From a virus: a stretch of DNA of 28,452 nucleotides. Location of the stretch: positions 1 through 28,452 of IMG/VR virus record IMGVR_UViG_3300025151_000214. One strand, given 5' to 3'. The stretch's first letter is position 1; each line of letters begins with the position of its first letter. Position numbers and translations under genes: made by a program. Positions 1-6,234 of the stretch are shown piece by piece. Below the pieces are notes generated by a model. The model searched no databases. It saw nothing but the letters and a program-made list of their open reading frames with translations, and was not told the origin of the DNA.

Positions 1-32
1 ACTCGCACGATGATGATGGTGGTTGTGGTGGG

Positions 33-164
33 TTAAGACGCTGTATCAAGGATAACAGAGAGGATGATGCAGCCAACACCAAAGGTGAGGAGGAGTAGGC
101 TGACTGAAGGTAGTGTAGCGCAGGTTGCAGCGGCAAAGGCTACGAATGCAACAAAGGTTAACAT
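33..164 (-). CDS. Two-segment hydrophobic membrane protein, 43 aa, unknown function
   Basis: MLTFVAFVAFAAATCATLPS then VSLLLLTFGVGCIILSVILD and a short TAS end: two apolar helices with almost no charge. It overlaps the end of the previous gene. It may be an early membrane protein affecting the host envelope or energy state, but no family is recognised. About 30 bases remain to the window edge, with no further feature I can support. Confidence 0.6.
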   Translation of the reverse strand: MLTFVAFVAFAAATCATLPSVSLLLLTFGVGCIILSVILDTAS

Positions 165-322
165 TGCTCTAGCTCCAACTTGCGGAAGTAGAAACCACGC
201 TCAAGGGGCGTGAGCCCCCGAGCTGATGTGGCCGCAAAGCCAACCGCCTTAGCGTTGGCGATGATCTCAGCACTGCGGCGTGCGCCAGCAGCGTAGTCGG
301 AGCGGATACGTGGTTCAGCCAT
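158..322 (-). CDS. Small conserved-looking cyanophage protein, 54 aa, unknown function
   Basis: Translation starts MAEPRIRSDYAAGARRSAEI, continues IANAKAVGFAATSARGLTP and ends FYFRKLELEQC. Basic and helical, no membrane segment. I recall near-identical MAEPRIRSxYAAGARRSAEI proteins at the left end of marine T7-like cyanophages. It overlaps both neighbours (5 bases upstream, 7 bases with the next gene), consistent with an early operon. Function unknown. Confidence 0.75.
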   Translation of the reverse strand: MAEPRIRSDYAAGARRSAEIIANAKAVGFAATSARGLTPLERGFYFRKLELEQC

Positions 323-530
323 TGTACTGATACAAGTAGTTGAACACTTCCTGATTGTTGGTGACGTAGTCTTGCACGTCGATCAGATCATAGAACGGGT
401 CGCCGTCCTGATCTCCACAGCCGTCGATGAGAAGGAAGGTAGCCTCGCCCTCATCGTCGGTGGATCGTTTGAGCTCGTAACTGGTGCAGGATTGCACGGC
501 ATCACGAAGCTCTGAAAAGCTGTAGTGCAT
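315..530 (-). CDS. Small acidic early-type protein, 71 aa, unknown function
   Basis: Starts MHYSFSELRDAVQSCTSYEL and ends NYLYQYNG; Asp/Glu-rich, with FLLIDGCGDQDGDPFYDLID in the middle. The open frame extends to 737, but that upstream part is Pro/Arg/Ser-rich low-quality sequence in the noncoding region, so I chose the ATG at 530. Its TGA lies just beyond the next ATG (5-base overlap). Placement after the putative genome-end junction suggests a left-end early gene, a class often acting on host proteins; no function is visible. Confidence 0.75.
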   Translation of the reverse strand: MHYSFSELRDAVQSCTSYELKRSTDDEGEATFLLIDGCGDQDGDPFYDLIDVQDYVTNNQEVFNYLYQYNG

Positions 531-589
531 TGGTGGTGGTGGGTTGAAAGGTTGCCACAGCCCGAAGGCTTCAAGGCGGGGATCAGAAG

Positions 590-607
590 CCAGCAGCGGA
601 CTGCTGG
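590..607 (-). other. Perfect 7-bp hairpin upstream of the early small genes
   Basis: CCAGCAG, loop of four, CTGCTGG. No T tract on either strand, so not an intrinsic terminator. It lies 60-77 bases before ATG 530 and could be a 5' leader stem. Confidence 0.5.
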
Positions 608-905
608 TCAAGTGATGTGGAGAGTGTAGCAGATGACGGTCAGAGCGAGTCGATGACTGTCGGAACCAGGCAGGGTTGGGCGGTGGCGTTCCGCCTCCCT
701 CGCTTGGTTGAACCCAAGGTACACCCCAGACCGGCACCCTGTCGCCCTCCCTTGTGCCAGTTCGTCGACTGTCCGCGTACAGATGTGGTGAGAAATACGA
801 TCGGGCGCACGCGCGCGTTACCTATCCGTGCCGTAGGGGTGCCGAATGTGTGCCAGCCACAGAATCGCACACCGGCAAGGGGGGATCGCCACGACGCCAG
901 CGTTA

Positions 906-932
906 ATAATAGGTCTGAGAAAATTATGCCAA
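906..932 (-). promoter_or_regulatory. Weak sigma-70-type promoter candidate
   Basis: TTGGCA (932-927) and TATTAT (911-906) on the minus strand with a 15-base spacer, shorter than the usual 16-18. Located where T7-like phages need a host-read early promoter, upstream of three small early-type genes. Weak by itself. Confidence 0.3.
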
Positions 933-934
933 AA

Positions 935-947
935 TTTAAGGGGTCCT
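935..947 (-). promoter_or_regulatory. Candidate phage promoter motif at the end of the microprotein gene
   Basis: AGGACCCCTTAAA on the minus strand overlaps the microprotein stop codon. It is the closest relative of the motif at 1830-1842 and leads into the noncoding 531-935 region. Confidence 0.3.
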
Positions 948-1022
948 GAGGATCCAGACAATAGAAATACCGACCAGAACCAGCAGAACCAGGATCATGA
1001 CGACCACTGACCATACAATCAT
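936..1022 (-). CDS. Single-span membrane microprotein, 28 aa, coupled to thyX
   Basis: ATG overlaps the thyX stop as ATGA. The peptide MIVWSVVVMILVLLVLVGIS continues to IVWILRTP: one uninterrupted apolar helix of about 22 residues with a basic C-terminal end. It has the size of small holin-like or regulator peptides, but no family can be named. The precise stop-start overlap and purely hydrophobic composition support a real gene; the short length leaves doubt. Confidence 0.55.
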   Translation of the reverse strand: MIVWSVVVMILVLLVLVGISIVWILRTP

Positions 1023-1648
1023 GCCCACATAGCCTCATAAATAGCAGGGCACTCTTTCTCAATCACATCCTTAACACTCTCAGCAATCGTACGATGCTCT
1101 AGCTGCGTCTCAGGACCGCCTCTAAGGTCTGCGTAATGCATCCAAGACCTCAGAGTACCATTCATGTACAAAGTCGTCTCAGAGCCCAAGGGAAGGACCT
1201 CTCGTGCACACTCCTTTGCTACTCCAGACTCCAGGAGACTGTCATAAAGGGCATAAGCAGAAGCGTAATGATCACTGATCTGATCTGTCCAAGCATACTG
1301 CTCAGCCAACGGAATGTCATCAATACTGTTTTGCCTATTCTTAGCATCCTGTCTGCGAAGAAGAGGAGGCTTTGGTATAGACTGTACTTCTGCATACCGT
1401 TGTGAGAACTCTTGAAAAGAGAATGATCTGTGTCGTAGGATTTGAGCACTGATTGCTCTGGTTGTTTTGATTTCTAGAACCATATTCACCATCTCAAAAG
1501 GAGACCAGTGTTTATGCTTAATAAGATACCTAAGGAGACGAGGTGCTGTCTCTTTGCTGTGTTGGTTAGCAGGGTTAGATACACGTGCACAATAGGCTAC
1601 GAGATCTTCTGCGTCAGGGGTAATGGAAATAAGTTTAGCGGTGTGCAT
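1019..1648 (-). CDS. thyX: FAD-dependent thymidylate synthase ThyX
   Basis: Makes dTMP from dUMP with methylene-tetrahydrofolate and reduced FAD, supplying thymidine for phage replication. 209 residues, normal ThyX size. The signature RHRxxxxxxxS is at 72-82 (RHRSFSFQEFS), followed by QRYAE; the late block SWMHYADLRGGPETQLEHR fits the dUMP/FAD site. The start is ATG 1648 with repeated ATCATGTAT sequence just upstream and no Shine-Dalgarno. The gene lies beyond terL at the end of the late region. thyX occurs in several marine podoviruses and cyanomyoviruses. Its TGA overlaps the next ATG. Confidence 0.96.
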   Translation of the reverse strand: MHTAKLISITPDAEDLVAYCARVSNPANQHSKETAPRLLRYLIKHKHWSPFEMVNMVLEIKTTRAISAQILRHRSFSFQEFSQRYAEVQSIPKPPLLRRQDAKNRQNSIDDIPLAEQYAWTDQISDHYASAYALYDSLLESGVAKECAREVLPLGSETTLYMNGTLRSWMHYADLRGGPETQLEHRTIAESVKDVIEKECPAIYEAMWA

Positions 1649-1719
1649 ACATGATGATACATGATATATGTGATGCTTCTAGTAGTCTTACTAGAGTAGG
1701 TGAAAGAAGATGAATAAGA

Positions 1720-1754
1720 CAAGATGGTTCGGACTTCGTCCTCACCTCATCTTG
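1720..1754 (-). ncRNA. Structured thyX leader element with a GA/GA internal loop
   Basis: Minus strand: CAAGATG, AGGTGA, GGAC, GAA, GTCC, GAAC, CATCTTG. Outer stem 7 bp, inner stem 4 bp, and between them an asymmetric loop in which GA on one side faces GA on the other, as in a kink-turn. It sits about 70 bases before the thyX ATG, just after the terminator. Role unknown; a cis element or chance fold. Confidence 0.4.
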
Positions 1755-1785
1755 GAAAAGAAAGGGAAGAATGTTTGTCTTCCCC
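1755..1785 (-). terminator. Intrinsic terminator after the large terminase
   Basis: Minus strand GGGAAGA, loop CAAACAT, TCTTCCC (7 bp perfect, extendable by a G-T pair), then TTTCTTTT. It lies between terL and thyX and probably ends the main late transcript, leaving thyX to read-through or its own start. Confidence 0.75.
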
Positions 1786-1807
1786 TTCCTTTGACCGCTT
1801 TTTCCAC

Positions 1808-1831
1808 ACACGAGGGCACCACTCCCCGTGT
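1808..1831 (-). other. Hairpin downstream of the large terminase
   Basis: Plus-strand ACACG-A-GGG, loop CACCACT, CCC-CGTGT: 8 bp with one bulged A. No T tract follows it on the minus strand. It may be a 3'-end stability or processing structure ahead of the terminator. Confidence 0.45.
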
Positions 1832-1842
1832 TAAAGGGTCCT
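1830..1842 (-). promoter_or_regulatory. Candidate phage promoter motif between terminase and thyX
   Basis: AGGACCCTTTAAC on the minus strand, 11 of 13 bases shared with AGGACCCCTTAAA at 935-947. An intrinsic terminator lies about 45 bases further on, which argues against a simple promoter for thyX unless read-through is high. Confidence 0.3.
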
Positions 1843-1863
1843 ATTGCTTGTTTTTTGAGCAAG

Positions 1864-3612
1864 CTATTGAACAGAAACCCAGGTAGGGACTGAGTTTTTA
1901 GACAAACCTCTTGCTTCTTGTCTTTGTTTGTAATTCATGCCTAAAACCATGTGGTTAGCGGCTGATTGTGGGTCGTCTTTCCAAGCTTGTTCTAGATCTT
2001 TCCACTCTTCAAATTTACGTTTGGCAATTTCTTGGTTGGCTGAGATTGCCATTGCGTCGGTGAAGTATTTAACTCCTTGGGCAAGGGAATCGAGTCTGTC
2101 ATCGTGTTTAACGGCACCTTTTTCTCTACACATTCTAGAGAATTGGTAGAAGAGCATGTAGAGAAGACGTTCCTCAGGAGGCGCATCTTTGTTGCTGTTA
2201 TAATCCCAGTCAATAAGCCCCCTGTCGATAACCAGACGATGCTGATTAAGGACAGGCTCCAAAGCGTCAATAATGCGATCCTCTTTTCTGACATTAGCAC
2301 GTACCTCTTCTACGTCGATGTTTTGTTTAGTTTGGATTAGGTGTTTTTTAAACAGTTCTGCTACGATGCCGTCACCAAAGTTTGTCTCAATGAGAAGCTT
2401 GTTTACTTTGTATTTACGACACCCTCTCAAAATGTCCAGAAGTGTGTTGTCTGAGTATCCGTCTCTGTAAGCACGCATTTCGTGCACGTACAGGAAACCG
2501 TTACGTTGGGAGATATAAGTTGCTGCTGTTTCATCCGATCCACGACCCGACGGGTCAATGCTGCAGATTGTCTCAGAGTAATCATCCCATTGCCCCTGGA
2601 GCTGCATTGGACTGTAGAAATAATCTCCAGGTAGTCCGACAGTTGGAGCTTCTTTGATAATGTTCTGGGGGTCGCTACACCAGATAATGGACTCAGGAGC
2701 AGTGGTAGGGTTAACGCTGGTGACAATAAGATCAGCCATTTTAAGCGGGAACTTTTCGGCGTCACTGAGAGTCGTGTCCAGCATGAACTGCAGCATGAAG
2801 TTGCTGCGTCCCATTGCTGCTTCACGTTCGATAAGATCTTCATCGTTAAAACGATCAGGGTCAGTTACTTCCCAAGGTTCTGCACCGTTCTCGATGTCTT
2901 CTACAAGCTGTGGGGCTAGGAGACCTTCGTAGTTAGCTAGTTTCTTGGGATAGCGGGAGGGCCAGACAAACGGTCTGTAGTTACGTTCTGCTAGCTTACG
3001 GTAGATGGTAAACGTAGTTTGGGGAGTCCCCAGGAACATAATACGGCTGTCTGGGTTTGGTGTCAGGATTGATTCGGTTTCTGTACAGAGTTGCAACAGC
3101 TTCTCCCTCATCAATTCTGTCATTGAGTTGCCAGGAACCTCCACGTCGTCTAGAATCATGAGGTCAGCACGGCTACCAGTAAGCTGACCAGTAATGCCGA
3201 CAGACTTAACTGAAGGAGCTTGGTGAGGTTTAGCTGGTCCCACGTCGAACGAGACCCTGGACCATCTTTGGTCATCTGATTTAGGTTTGAGGTGTGCAAG
3301 CCAAGGAACTTCTAGCACAAGCCGCTGACAAAAGATGGAAAACGAGTCTGCTCTATCCTTAGATGCAGATACCACCATAATTTTCTTGTCAGGGTTATTG
3401 TAGAGCGTCCACAGCACAAAGGCTGCTGTAATCCAGCTCTTACCCACCCCACGAAACGCCTGAATCTGTAGACGTTTGGGTCCTTGCTGTAGATATTCTG
3501 CAATGCACAGTTGTGCACGGGTTGGCGGGGGAAGTTTAAGGTGTGCCCAGACTGCGGTAAGAAAATACCGAAAGTCTGCCTGAAGATTATTCTGTAAGTC
3601 GTCTGTATGCAT
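1864..3612 (-). CDS. Terminase large subunit (T7 gp19-like, DNA maturase B)
   Basis: 582 residues (T7 gp19 is 586). ATP-driven packaging motor and concatemer-cutting nuclease. The N-terminal ATPase has Walker A RGVGKS at 54-59 and Walker B LMILDDVE at 151-158, with a likely catalytic Glu158 and coupling motif GTPQTT at 195-200. The C-terminal RNase H-like nuclease has D353 (SIDPSGRGSD), E409 (LLIETNFGDG) and D504/D505 or D508 (KHDDRLDSL). All motifs are intact. The start ATG follows the tandem repeat; no ribosome site is visible. A terminator follows its stop in the gap before thyX. Confidence 0.97.
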   Translation of the reverse strand: MHTDDLQNNLQADFRYFLTAVWAHLKLPPPTRAQLCIAEYLQQGPKRLQIQAFRGVGKSWITAAFVLWTLYNNPDKKIMVVSASKDRADSFSIFCQRLVLEVPWLAHLKPKSDDQRWSRVSFDVGPAKPHQAPSVKSVGITGQLTGSRADLMILDDVEVPGNSMTELMREKLLQLCTETESILTPNPDSRIMFLGTPQTTFTIYRKLAERNYRPFVWPSRYPKKLANYEGLLAPQLVEDIENGAEPWEVTDPDRFNDEDLIEREAAMGRSNFMLQFMLDTTLSDAEKFPLKMADLIVTSVNPTTAPESIIWCSDPQNIIKEAPTVGLPGDYFYSPMQLQGQWDDYSETICSIDPSGRGSDETAATYISQRNGFLYVHEMRAYRDGYSDNTLLDILRGCRKYKVNKLLIETNFGDGIVAELFKKHLIQTKQNIDVEEVRANVRKEDRIIDALEPVLNQHRLVIDRGLIDWDYNSNKDAPPEERLLYMLFYQFSRMCREKGAVKHDDRLDSLAQGVKYFTDAMAISANQEIAKRKFEEWKDLEQAWKDDPQSAANHMVLGMNYKQRQEARGLSKNSVPTWVSVQ

Positions 3613-3613
3613 G

Positions 3614-3633
3614 CTAGAAGGGGCTAGAAGGGG
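3614..3633. repeat. Perfect tandem 10-mer (CTAGAAGGGG x2)
   Basis: Two exact copies of CTAGAAGGGG side by side, one base from the large-terminase start codon. On the minus strand they read CCCCTTCTAG twice, so there is no Shine-Dalgarno before the ATG. Confidence 0.7.
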
Positions 3634-3670
3634 CCTCTAAGGCGTCCCAAGGGGGATTGTACCTTAGAGG
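3634..3670. terminator. Inverted repeat in the large-terminase leader; terminator-like on the plus strand
   Basis: CCTCTAAGG (3634-3642) pairs with CCTTAGAGG (3662-3670), with an inner TCCC/GGGA stem. On the plus strand CTTTTTAG follows, so the structure could stop antisense transcripts. On the minus strand it lies just upstream of the large-terminase ATG and contains the candidate motif at 3637-3648. Confidence 0.5.
3637..3648 (-). promoter_or_regulatory. Candidate phage promoter motif before the large terminase
   Basis: GGGACGCCTTAG on the minus strand, differing from the capsid-leader motif GGGACACCCTTAG by one base and one gap. It lies 25-36 bases upstream of the terminase ATG. It also forms part of the hairpin, so the likeness could come from the stem. 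Confidence 0.3.
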
Positions 3671-3693
3671 CTTTTTAGAGGGCTTAGAAGCGA

Positions 3694-4581
3694 TTATTTC
3701 TTCTTCTTTTTCATCTCAGCTTGGCGCTTCTTAGAACGCTCACGCATTGCCCGCAGTTCATCTACGCGCTGACGTGACACTGACTTACCAGTCTTAGCTA
3801 CAGAGTAAGCACGGCCCCTCTTGACAGGACCAACACCGCTCACACCACTACCCTTTTTAACTTTAGGAGTAGATTTAGGTTGAGCTTTAGGAGTAACGTT
3901 CTGACGCTTTGCTGGTTTCCTGTCATTAGGTGATCCCCTGCCAGTACCTTCTTGGGGCGGGATGTTAGACATGCCACGCTTAGCAGGCTTGGCAGGCTTT
4001 GCATAGCTTGTGGGACGACCACGGCGGTTACGGCTAGTTACCTCACGCTGGGGCTTGGCAGCAGGTTTGGGTTTACGCTTAACGGCAGCTCGGCTACCGC
4101 CTTGACCACCTTTAGTACCTGAACCTTGAGTCGTTCCTTTTCTAGCAAGTTTGGCAAGACCTTCGCCTCTACGCAGGCTATCTACCAAATCTTTAGCGGT
4201 AGCAATGCCACTAATAGCGAGGCCAGCTGCACCAGCTCCTTTAATACCTTTTGCAAGTTTAGATGCAGTGCGGATTGAAGGGTTAAACCGAGGCGGTTTA
4301 CCAATACCAGGAGGTCCACTCCTAGGAGTACCTTGAGTGCCGTACTTATTCACGCCTCCACGGCGTCCAGTGTCGCCTCCCATAGCGCTGGGTGTACGGC
4401 GGCTAGGACCTTGTACAGGAGGTCTGGCTGGACCTTGAGCACCACGAGCTGGTCCAGTAGGATTAGTTTTGACGCTTTTAGCACGAGCTTTTGCAGCTCG
4501 TTGCTCGCGCAGCAAACGTTGTTGACGTTGCCGCATAGTTTCTTCAGGCTTTTTGCCTTTGACTTTTTTACGAGGGGCCAT
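3694..4581 (-). CDS. Very basic low-complexity protein with one apolar segment, 295 aa
   Basis: Rich in Lys, Arg, Pro, Gly and Thr, opening MAPRKKVKGKKPEETMRQRQ and ending in a Lys run (EMKKKKK). About residues 110-135 include the only apolar stretch (GIKGAGAAGLAISGIATAKD). No catalytic motif. It looks like an intrinsically disordered nucleic-acid-binding protein; an alternative is a structural or DNA-condensing protein. Similar MAPRK-KGKKPEETMRQRQ proteins occur in marine cyanophages by recollection. It directly precedes the large terminase leader, so a link to packaging is suggested but not shown. Confidence 0.75.
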   Translation of the reverse strand: MAPRKKVKGKKPEETMRQRQQRLLREQRAAKARAKSVKTNPTGPARGAQGPARPPVQGPSRRTPSAMGGDTGRRGGVNKYGTQGTPRSGPPGIGKPPRFNPSIRTASKLAKGIKGAGAAGLAISGIATAKDLVDSLRRGEGLAKLARKGTTQGSGTKGGQGGSRAAVKRKPKPAAKPQREVTSRNRRGRPTSYAKPAKPAKRGMSNIPPQEGTGRGSPNDRKPAKRQNVTPKAQPKSTPKVKKGSGVSGVGPVKRGRAYSVAKTGKSVSRQRVDELRAMRERSKKRQAEMKKKKK

Positions 4582-4910
4582 CAGTTAATGTGATCGATAA
4601 TACGTTGTTCTCTGTCGGGATGCAGCCCATATTTAGCACGCATCCAGTTTAACCAATTGTCGCTACCTTTGTCCTGATTACAATGGGTACAGGCTGGTAC
4701 CAAGTTGCTCGTGAGATCTTCTCCACCCAGAGACTTAGGGTGAACGTGGTCAAGAGTAAGTTCATGTAATTCATAAGTTTCTCCACAATAAACGCATTGA
4801 CATTTGAAGTGCTCTTTTATTGCACGCCTCCATAGGCGCTTAGCTTCTGGGGATGTCATGGTTATTAGGTTGTATAAGTAATGATCAGGAGTAGGTAGCA
4901 GAGGCGTCAT
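4581..4910 (-). CDS. HNH endonuclease between the terminase subunits
   Basis: 109 residues with a full HNH core: CQCVYCG, then LTLDHVHPKSLGG with DH and HP, then NLVPACTHCNQDKG with the second Cys pair and Asn. This is the McrA/HNH-type zinc-bound beta-beta-alpha nuclease. N-terminal about 35 residues are a helical addition. HNH proteins near terminase can be needed for packaging-related cutting in other phages, but free-standing homing HNH genes are also common; the sequence does not settle which. ATGA overlap upstream, TGATG downstream. Confidence 0.88.
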   Translation of the reverse strand: MTPLLPTPDHYLYNLITMTSPEAKRLWRRAIKEHFKCQCVYCGETYELHELTLDHVHPKSLGGEDLTSNLVPACTHCNQDKGSDNWLNWMRAKYGLHPDREQRIIDHIN

Positions 4911-5185
4911 CTGATTGTCAGCTTACCTCTGTTTCTGGCACGGTTTTTGGACGGGTCTTCACGGACGAACGTGCCTTTCGTGGTTTTGGAGAAGTCTTTG
5001 CCTCCTTTACCGTAGACTCCGGCTTGGCGACGGGCTTTGTTGTGCTCTGCGCGGTAGTCTTTGCGGTCTTCGCGTTTGTTAATTTGCCGATTCGTTGCGT
5101 TTTTATGGGCTCGAGCGGCTGCATTGTCGCGGTAATTCTTCGCACTTTTGCGTAGCTGGTTGTAGGGTTTCTTTTTAGGAGCCAT
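4907..5185 (-). CDS. Lys/Arg-rich protein, 92 aa, unknown function
   Basis: Starts MAPKKKPYNQLRKSAKNYRD; over a third Lys/Arg, with Asn and Ala. No hydrophobic segment and no Cys. Cyanophage proteins with a similar start (PYNQLRKSAK) are often found beside packaging genes, from memory. Likely binds DNA or RNA by charge, but no fold is evident. ATGA overlap with the HNH gene on one side and TAATG with the small terminase on the other, so it is translated as part of the packaging module. Confidence 0.75.
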   Translation of the reverse strand: MAPKKKPYNQLRKSAKNYRDNAAARAHKNATNRQINKREDRKDYRAEHNKARRQAGVYGKGGKDFSKTTKGTFVREDPSKNRARNRGKLTIR

Positions 5186-5424
5186 TAGCGTCTTACTGCC
5201 TTCTGTACTTCATCAAAATTGATGGTTGGCATAATATCAGCAAGGCCGCTGAGAGCAGAACCCTCAACGGCCACACCAGTAATGTCATTTTTGGACAACC
5301 AGTCACAAGCTGCTTTAAGATCTTGTGTGGTTGCTTCGCCAGACCTGATTCGCGCTAAGAACTCCTCTGTGATAAGGTTGTGAAGCTCGTTGAATGAGTC
5401 CTCACTTGCTCTTTTCTTGCTCAT
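5185..5424 (-). CDS. Terminase small subunit (T7 gp18-like, DNA maturase A)
   Basis: 79 residues (T7 gp18 is 89). Recognises concatemeric phage DNA and recruits the large terminase. MSKKRASEDSFNELHNLITE begins the protein; ARIRSGEATTQDLKAACDWL (about 23-42) matches the helical segment I associate with this subunit in marine podoviruses, and the C-terminus NFDEVQKAVRR follows. The open frame goes back to 5478, but those residues overlap the preceding gene, so I chose ATG 5424. TAATG overlap with the next gene. Its distance from the large subunit (three genes) is greater than in T7. Confidence 0.85.
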   Translation of the reverse strand: MSKKRASEDSFNELHNLITEEFLARIRSGEATTQDLKAACDWLSKNDITGVAVEGSALSGLADIMPTINFDEVQKAVRR

Positions 5425-6076
5425 TTTTAGGGTTAATTGACACAATGGGGACAATGTCGTGGCAAAGTACCTCAACACGGCTTCCTGGTCTAAACATAAA
5501 CCCAGTTTTCATGATTTCTGTGCACTTCAAGGCACGAACAAGCTCATAATCTAGGCGAAGTTTCTGCTCTTGTTTACGAGCTATGCTTTTACATAGCGCA
5601 ATCATGCTGCCGTCAAGTGGTATACTAAAGTTAACTTGCATACCATAGTTATTGCTACGGACATACCCTGTGTTTTCGTAAGGGATGGTATCGTTACCCA
5701 TATAAAACGGGCTAAGCTGCATGGTAGGACCATTACAACTTACGCTACTGCCAAAGTATTGACGACTTGGAGCCCCATTGTTTTGGAACTGTACGGCTTG
5801 ATTGGTCACATTACCAGTCGCAGCCGCTACGGGGTTGGATGTGTTTTGAACTTTTGGGTCTTCACTGTTAGCAAATGCAGGATTTATTGAGAGAAGACCG
5901 ACAAGGAAGTAGTAGTAGAGGACTGCTGGATGGTTTCGGTTACGAGACTGTCTTCGATCAGACCTGCTGCTCGGGTCACAATCTCTAGTTGAAACTGTTC
6001 TCCTGCGTTGGTCACCGAATAAGTTGTAGCTGAATCTGCGATGTCCCCACTCGGGGTTACGTTGGTTCCAGACCAT
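5402..6076 (-). CDS. Exported cyanophage protein, start uncertain (signal peptide near 5929-5870)
   Basis: The well-conserved-looking part is about 150 residues, from NSEDPKVQNTSNPVAAATGN to the end, and contains SCNGPTM, FYMGND, CKSIARKQEQKLRLDYELVRALKC and a late Cys, so disulfides are likely. Just before it, AVLYYYFLVGLLSINPAFA looks like a signal core with an AFA cut site. There is no ATG, GTG or TTG close upstream in that frame. The nearest ATG is 6076, which makes an implausible 190-base overlap and a 50-residue Arg-rich leader; GTG 5809 would lose the signal. I give the longest frame and flag the start. Stop overlaps the small terminase start by 23 bases. Function unknown. Confidence 0.65.
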   Translation of the reverse strand: MVWNQRNPEWGHRRFSYNLFGDQRRRTVSTRDCDPSSRSDRRQSRNRNHPAVLYYYFLVGLLSINPAFANSEDPKVQNTSNPVAAATGNVTNQAVQFQNNGAPSRQYFGSSVSCNGPTMQLSPFYMGNDTIPYENTGYVRSNNYGMQVNFSIPLDGSMIALCKSIARKQEQKLRLDYELVRALKCTEIMKTGFMFRPGSRVEVLCHDIVPIVSINPKNEQEKSK

Positions 6077-6234
6077 GATGAGTAGGTGCCACCATAGACG
6101 TTGGTCTCAATGGTACGGTCAATGTCTACAGTGGTAGTAGTAGTGGATTGCATGCTGCCCTGTGTAAAGTTGGGCGTAACTTGCTGAGCTGCAGCGGGAC
6201 TAGCTAGAAAGAGAAGGAGTAGCAGTTTTTTCAT
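5884..6234 (-). CDS. Exported Ser/Thr-rich protein, 116 aa, unknown function
   Basis: Clear signal peptide (MKKLLLLLFLASPAAAQQ, cut expected after AAA at about residue 16). The mature part is Thr/Ser-rich, beta-like and almost free of Lys, with a TTTTT run and YGGTYSSWSGTNVTP. No Cys, so no lipoprotein. Related exported proteins with FTQGSM-STTTTT openings occur in marine cyanophages, by recollection. Role unknown; a periplasmic or surface role is expected. Its 3' half overlaps the next frame, which encodes another exported protein. Confidence 0.75.
   Translation of the reverse strand: MKKLLLLLFLASPAAAQQVTPNFTQGSMQSTTTTTVDIDRTIETNVYGGTYSSWSGTNVTPSGDIADSATTYSVTNAGEQFQLEIVTRAAGLIEDSLVTETIQQSSTTTSLSVFSQ

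Larger units (their letters stand above)
531..935. other. GC-rich apparently noncoding region, possible genome-end junction
   Basis: About 400 bases with no convincing gene. The stretch is visibly GC-richer than its flanks and holds several small hairpins (for example CTTGG/CCAAG near 700-715, a 7-bp stem at 590-607) and GC-alternating sequence near 806-819. It separates late genes (terL, thyX) from small early-type genes, as the terminal repeat would if a T7-like genome were joined end to end. A second GGCACCCCTA string (833-846) recalls the Syn5 promoter core. The terminal repeat cannot be delimited from one copy. Confidence 0.5.

Noticed and set aside
531-737. N-terminal extension of the 71-aa early gene
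   Set aside because: Pro/Arg/Ser-rich sequence with no similarity in style to the acidic downstream part; ATG 530 is the better start.
640-1062. 140-codon minus-strand frame in the GC-rich region
   Set aside because: Overlaps thyX and the microprotein, Arg/Cys-rich and low in protein-like pattern; best explained by GC-rich noncoding DNA.
1720-1754. Hammerhead ribozyme (GATGAGG...GAA)
   Set aside because: The core lacks CUGANGA and a third stem with a UH cleavage site; the GA/GA loop fits a kink-turn better.
1635-1862. 75-codon minus-strand frame between terL and thyX
   Set aside because: It runs through the hairpin and terminator and has no family-like sequence.
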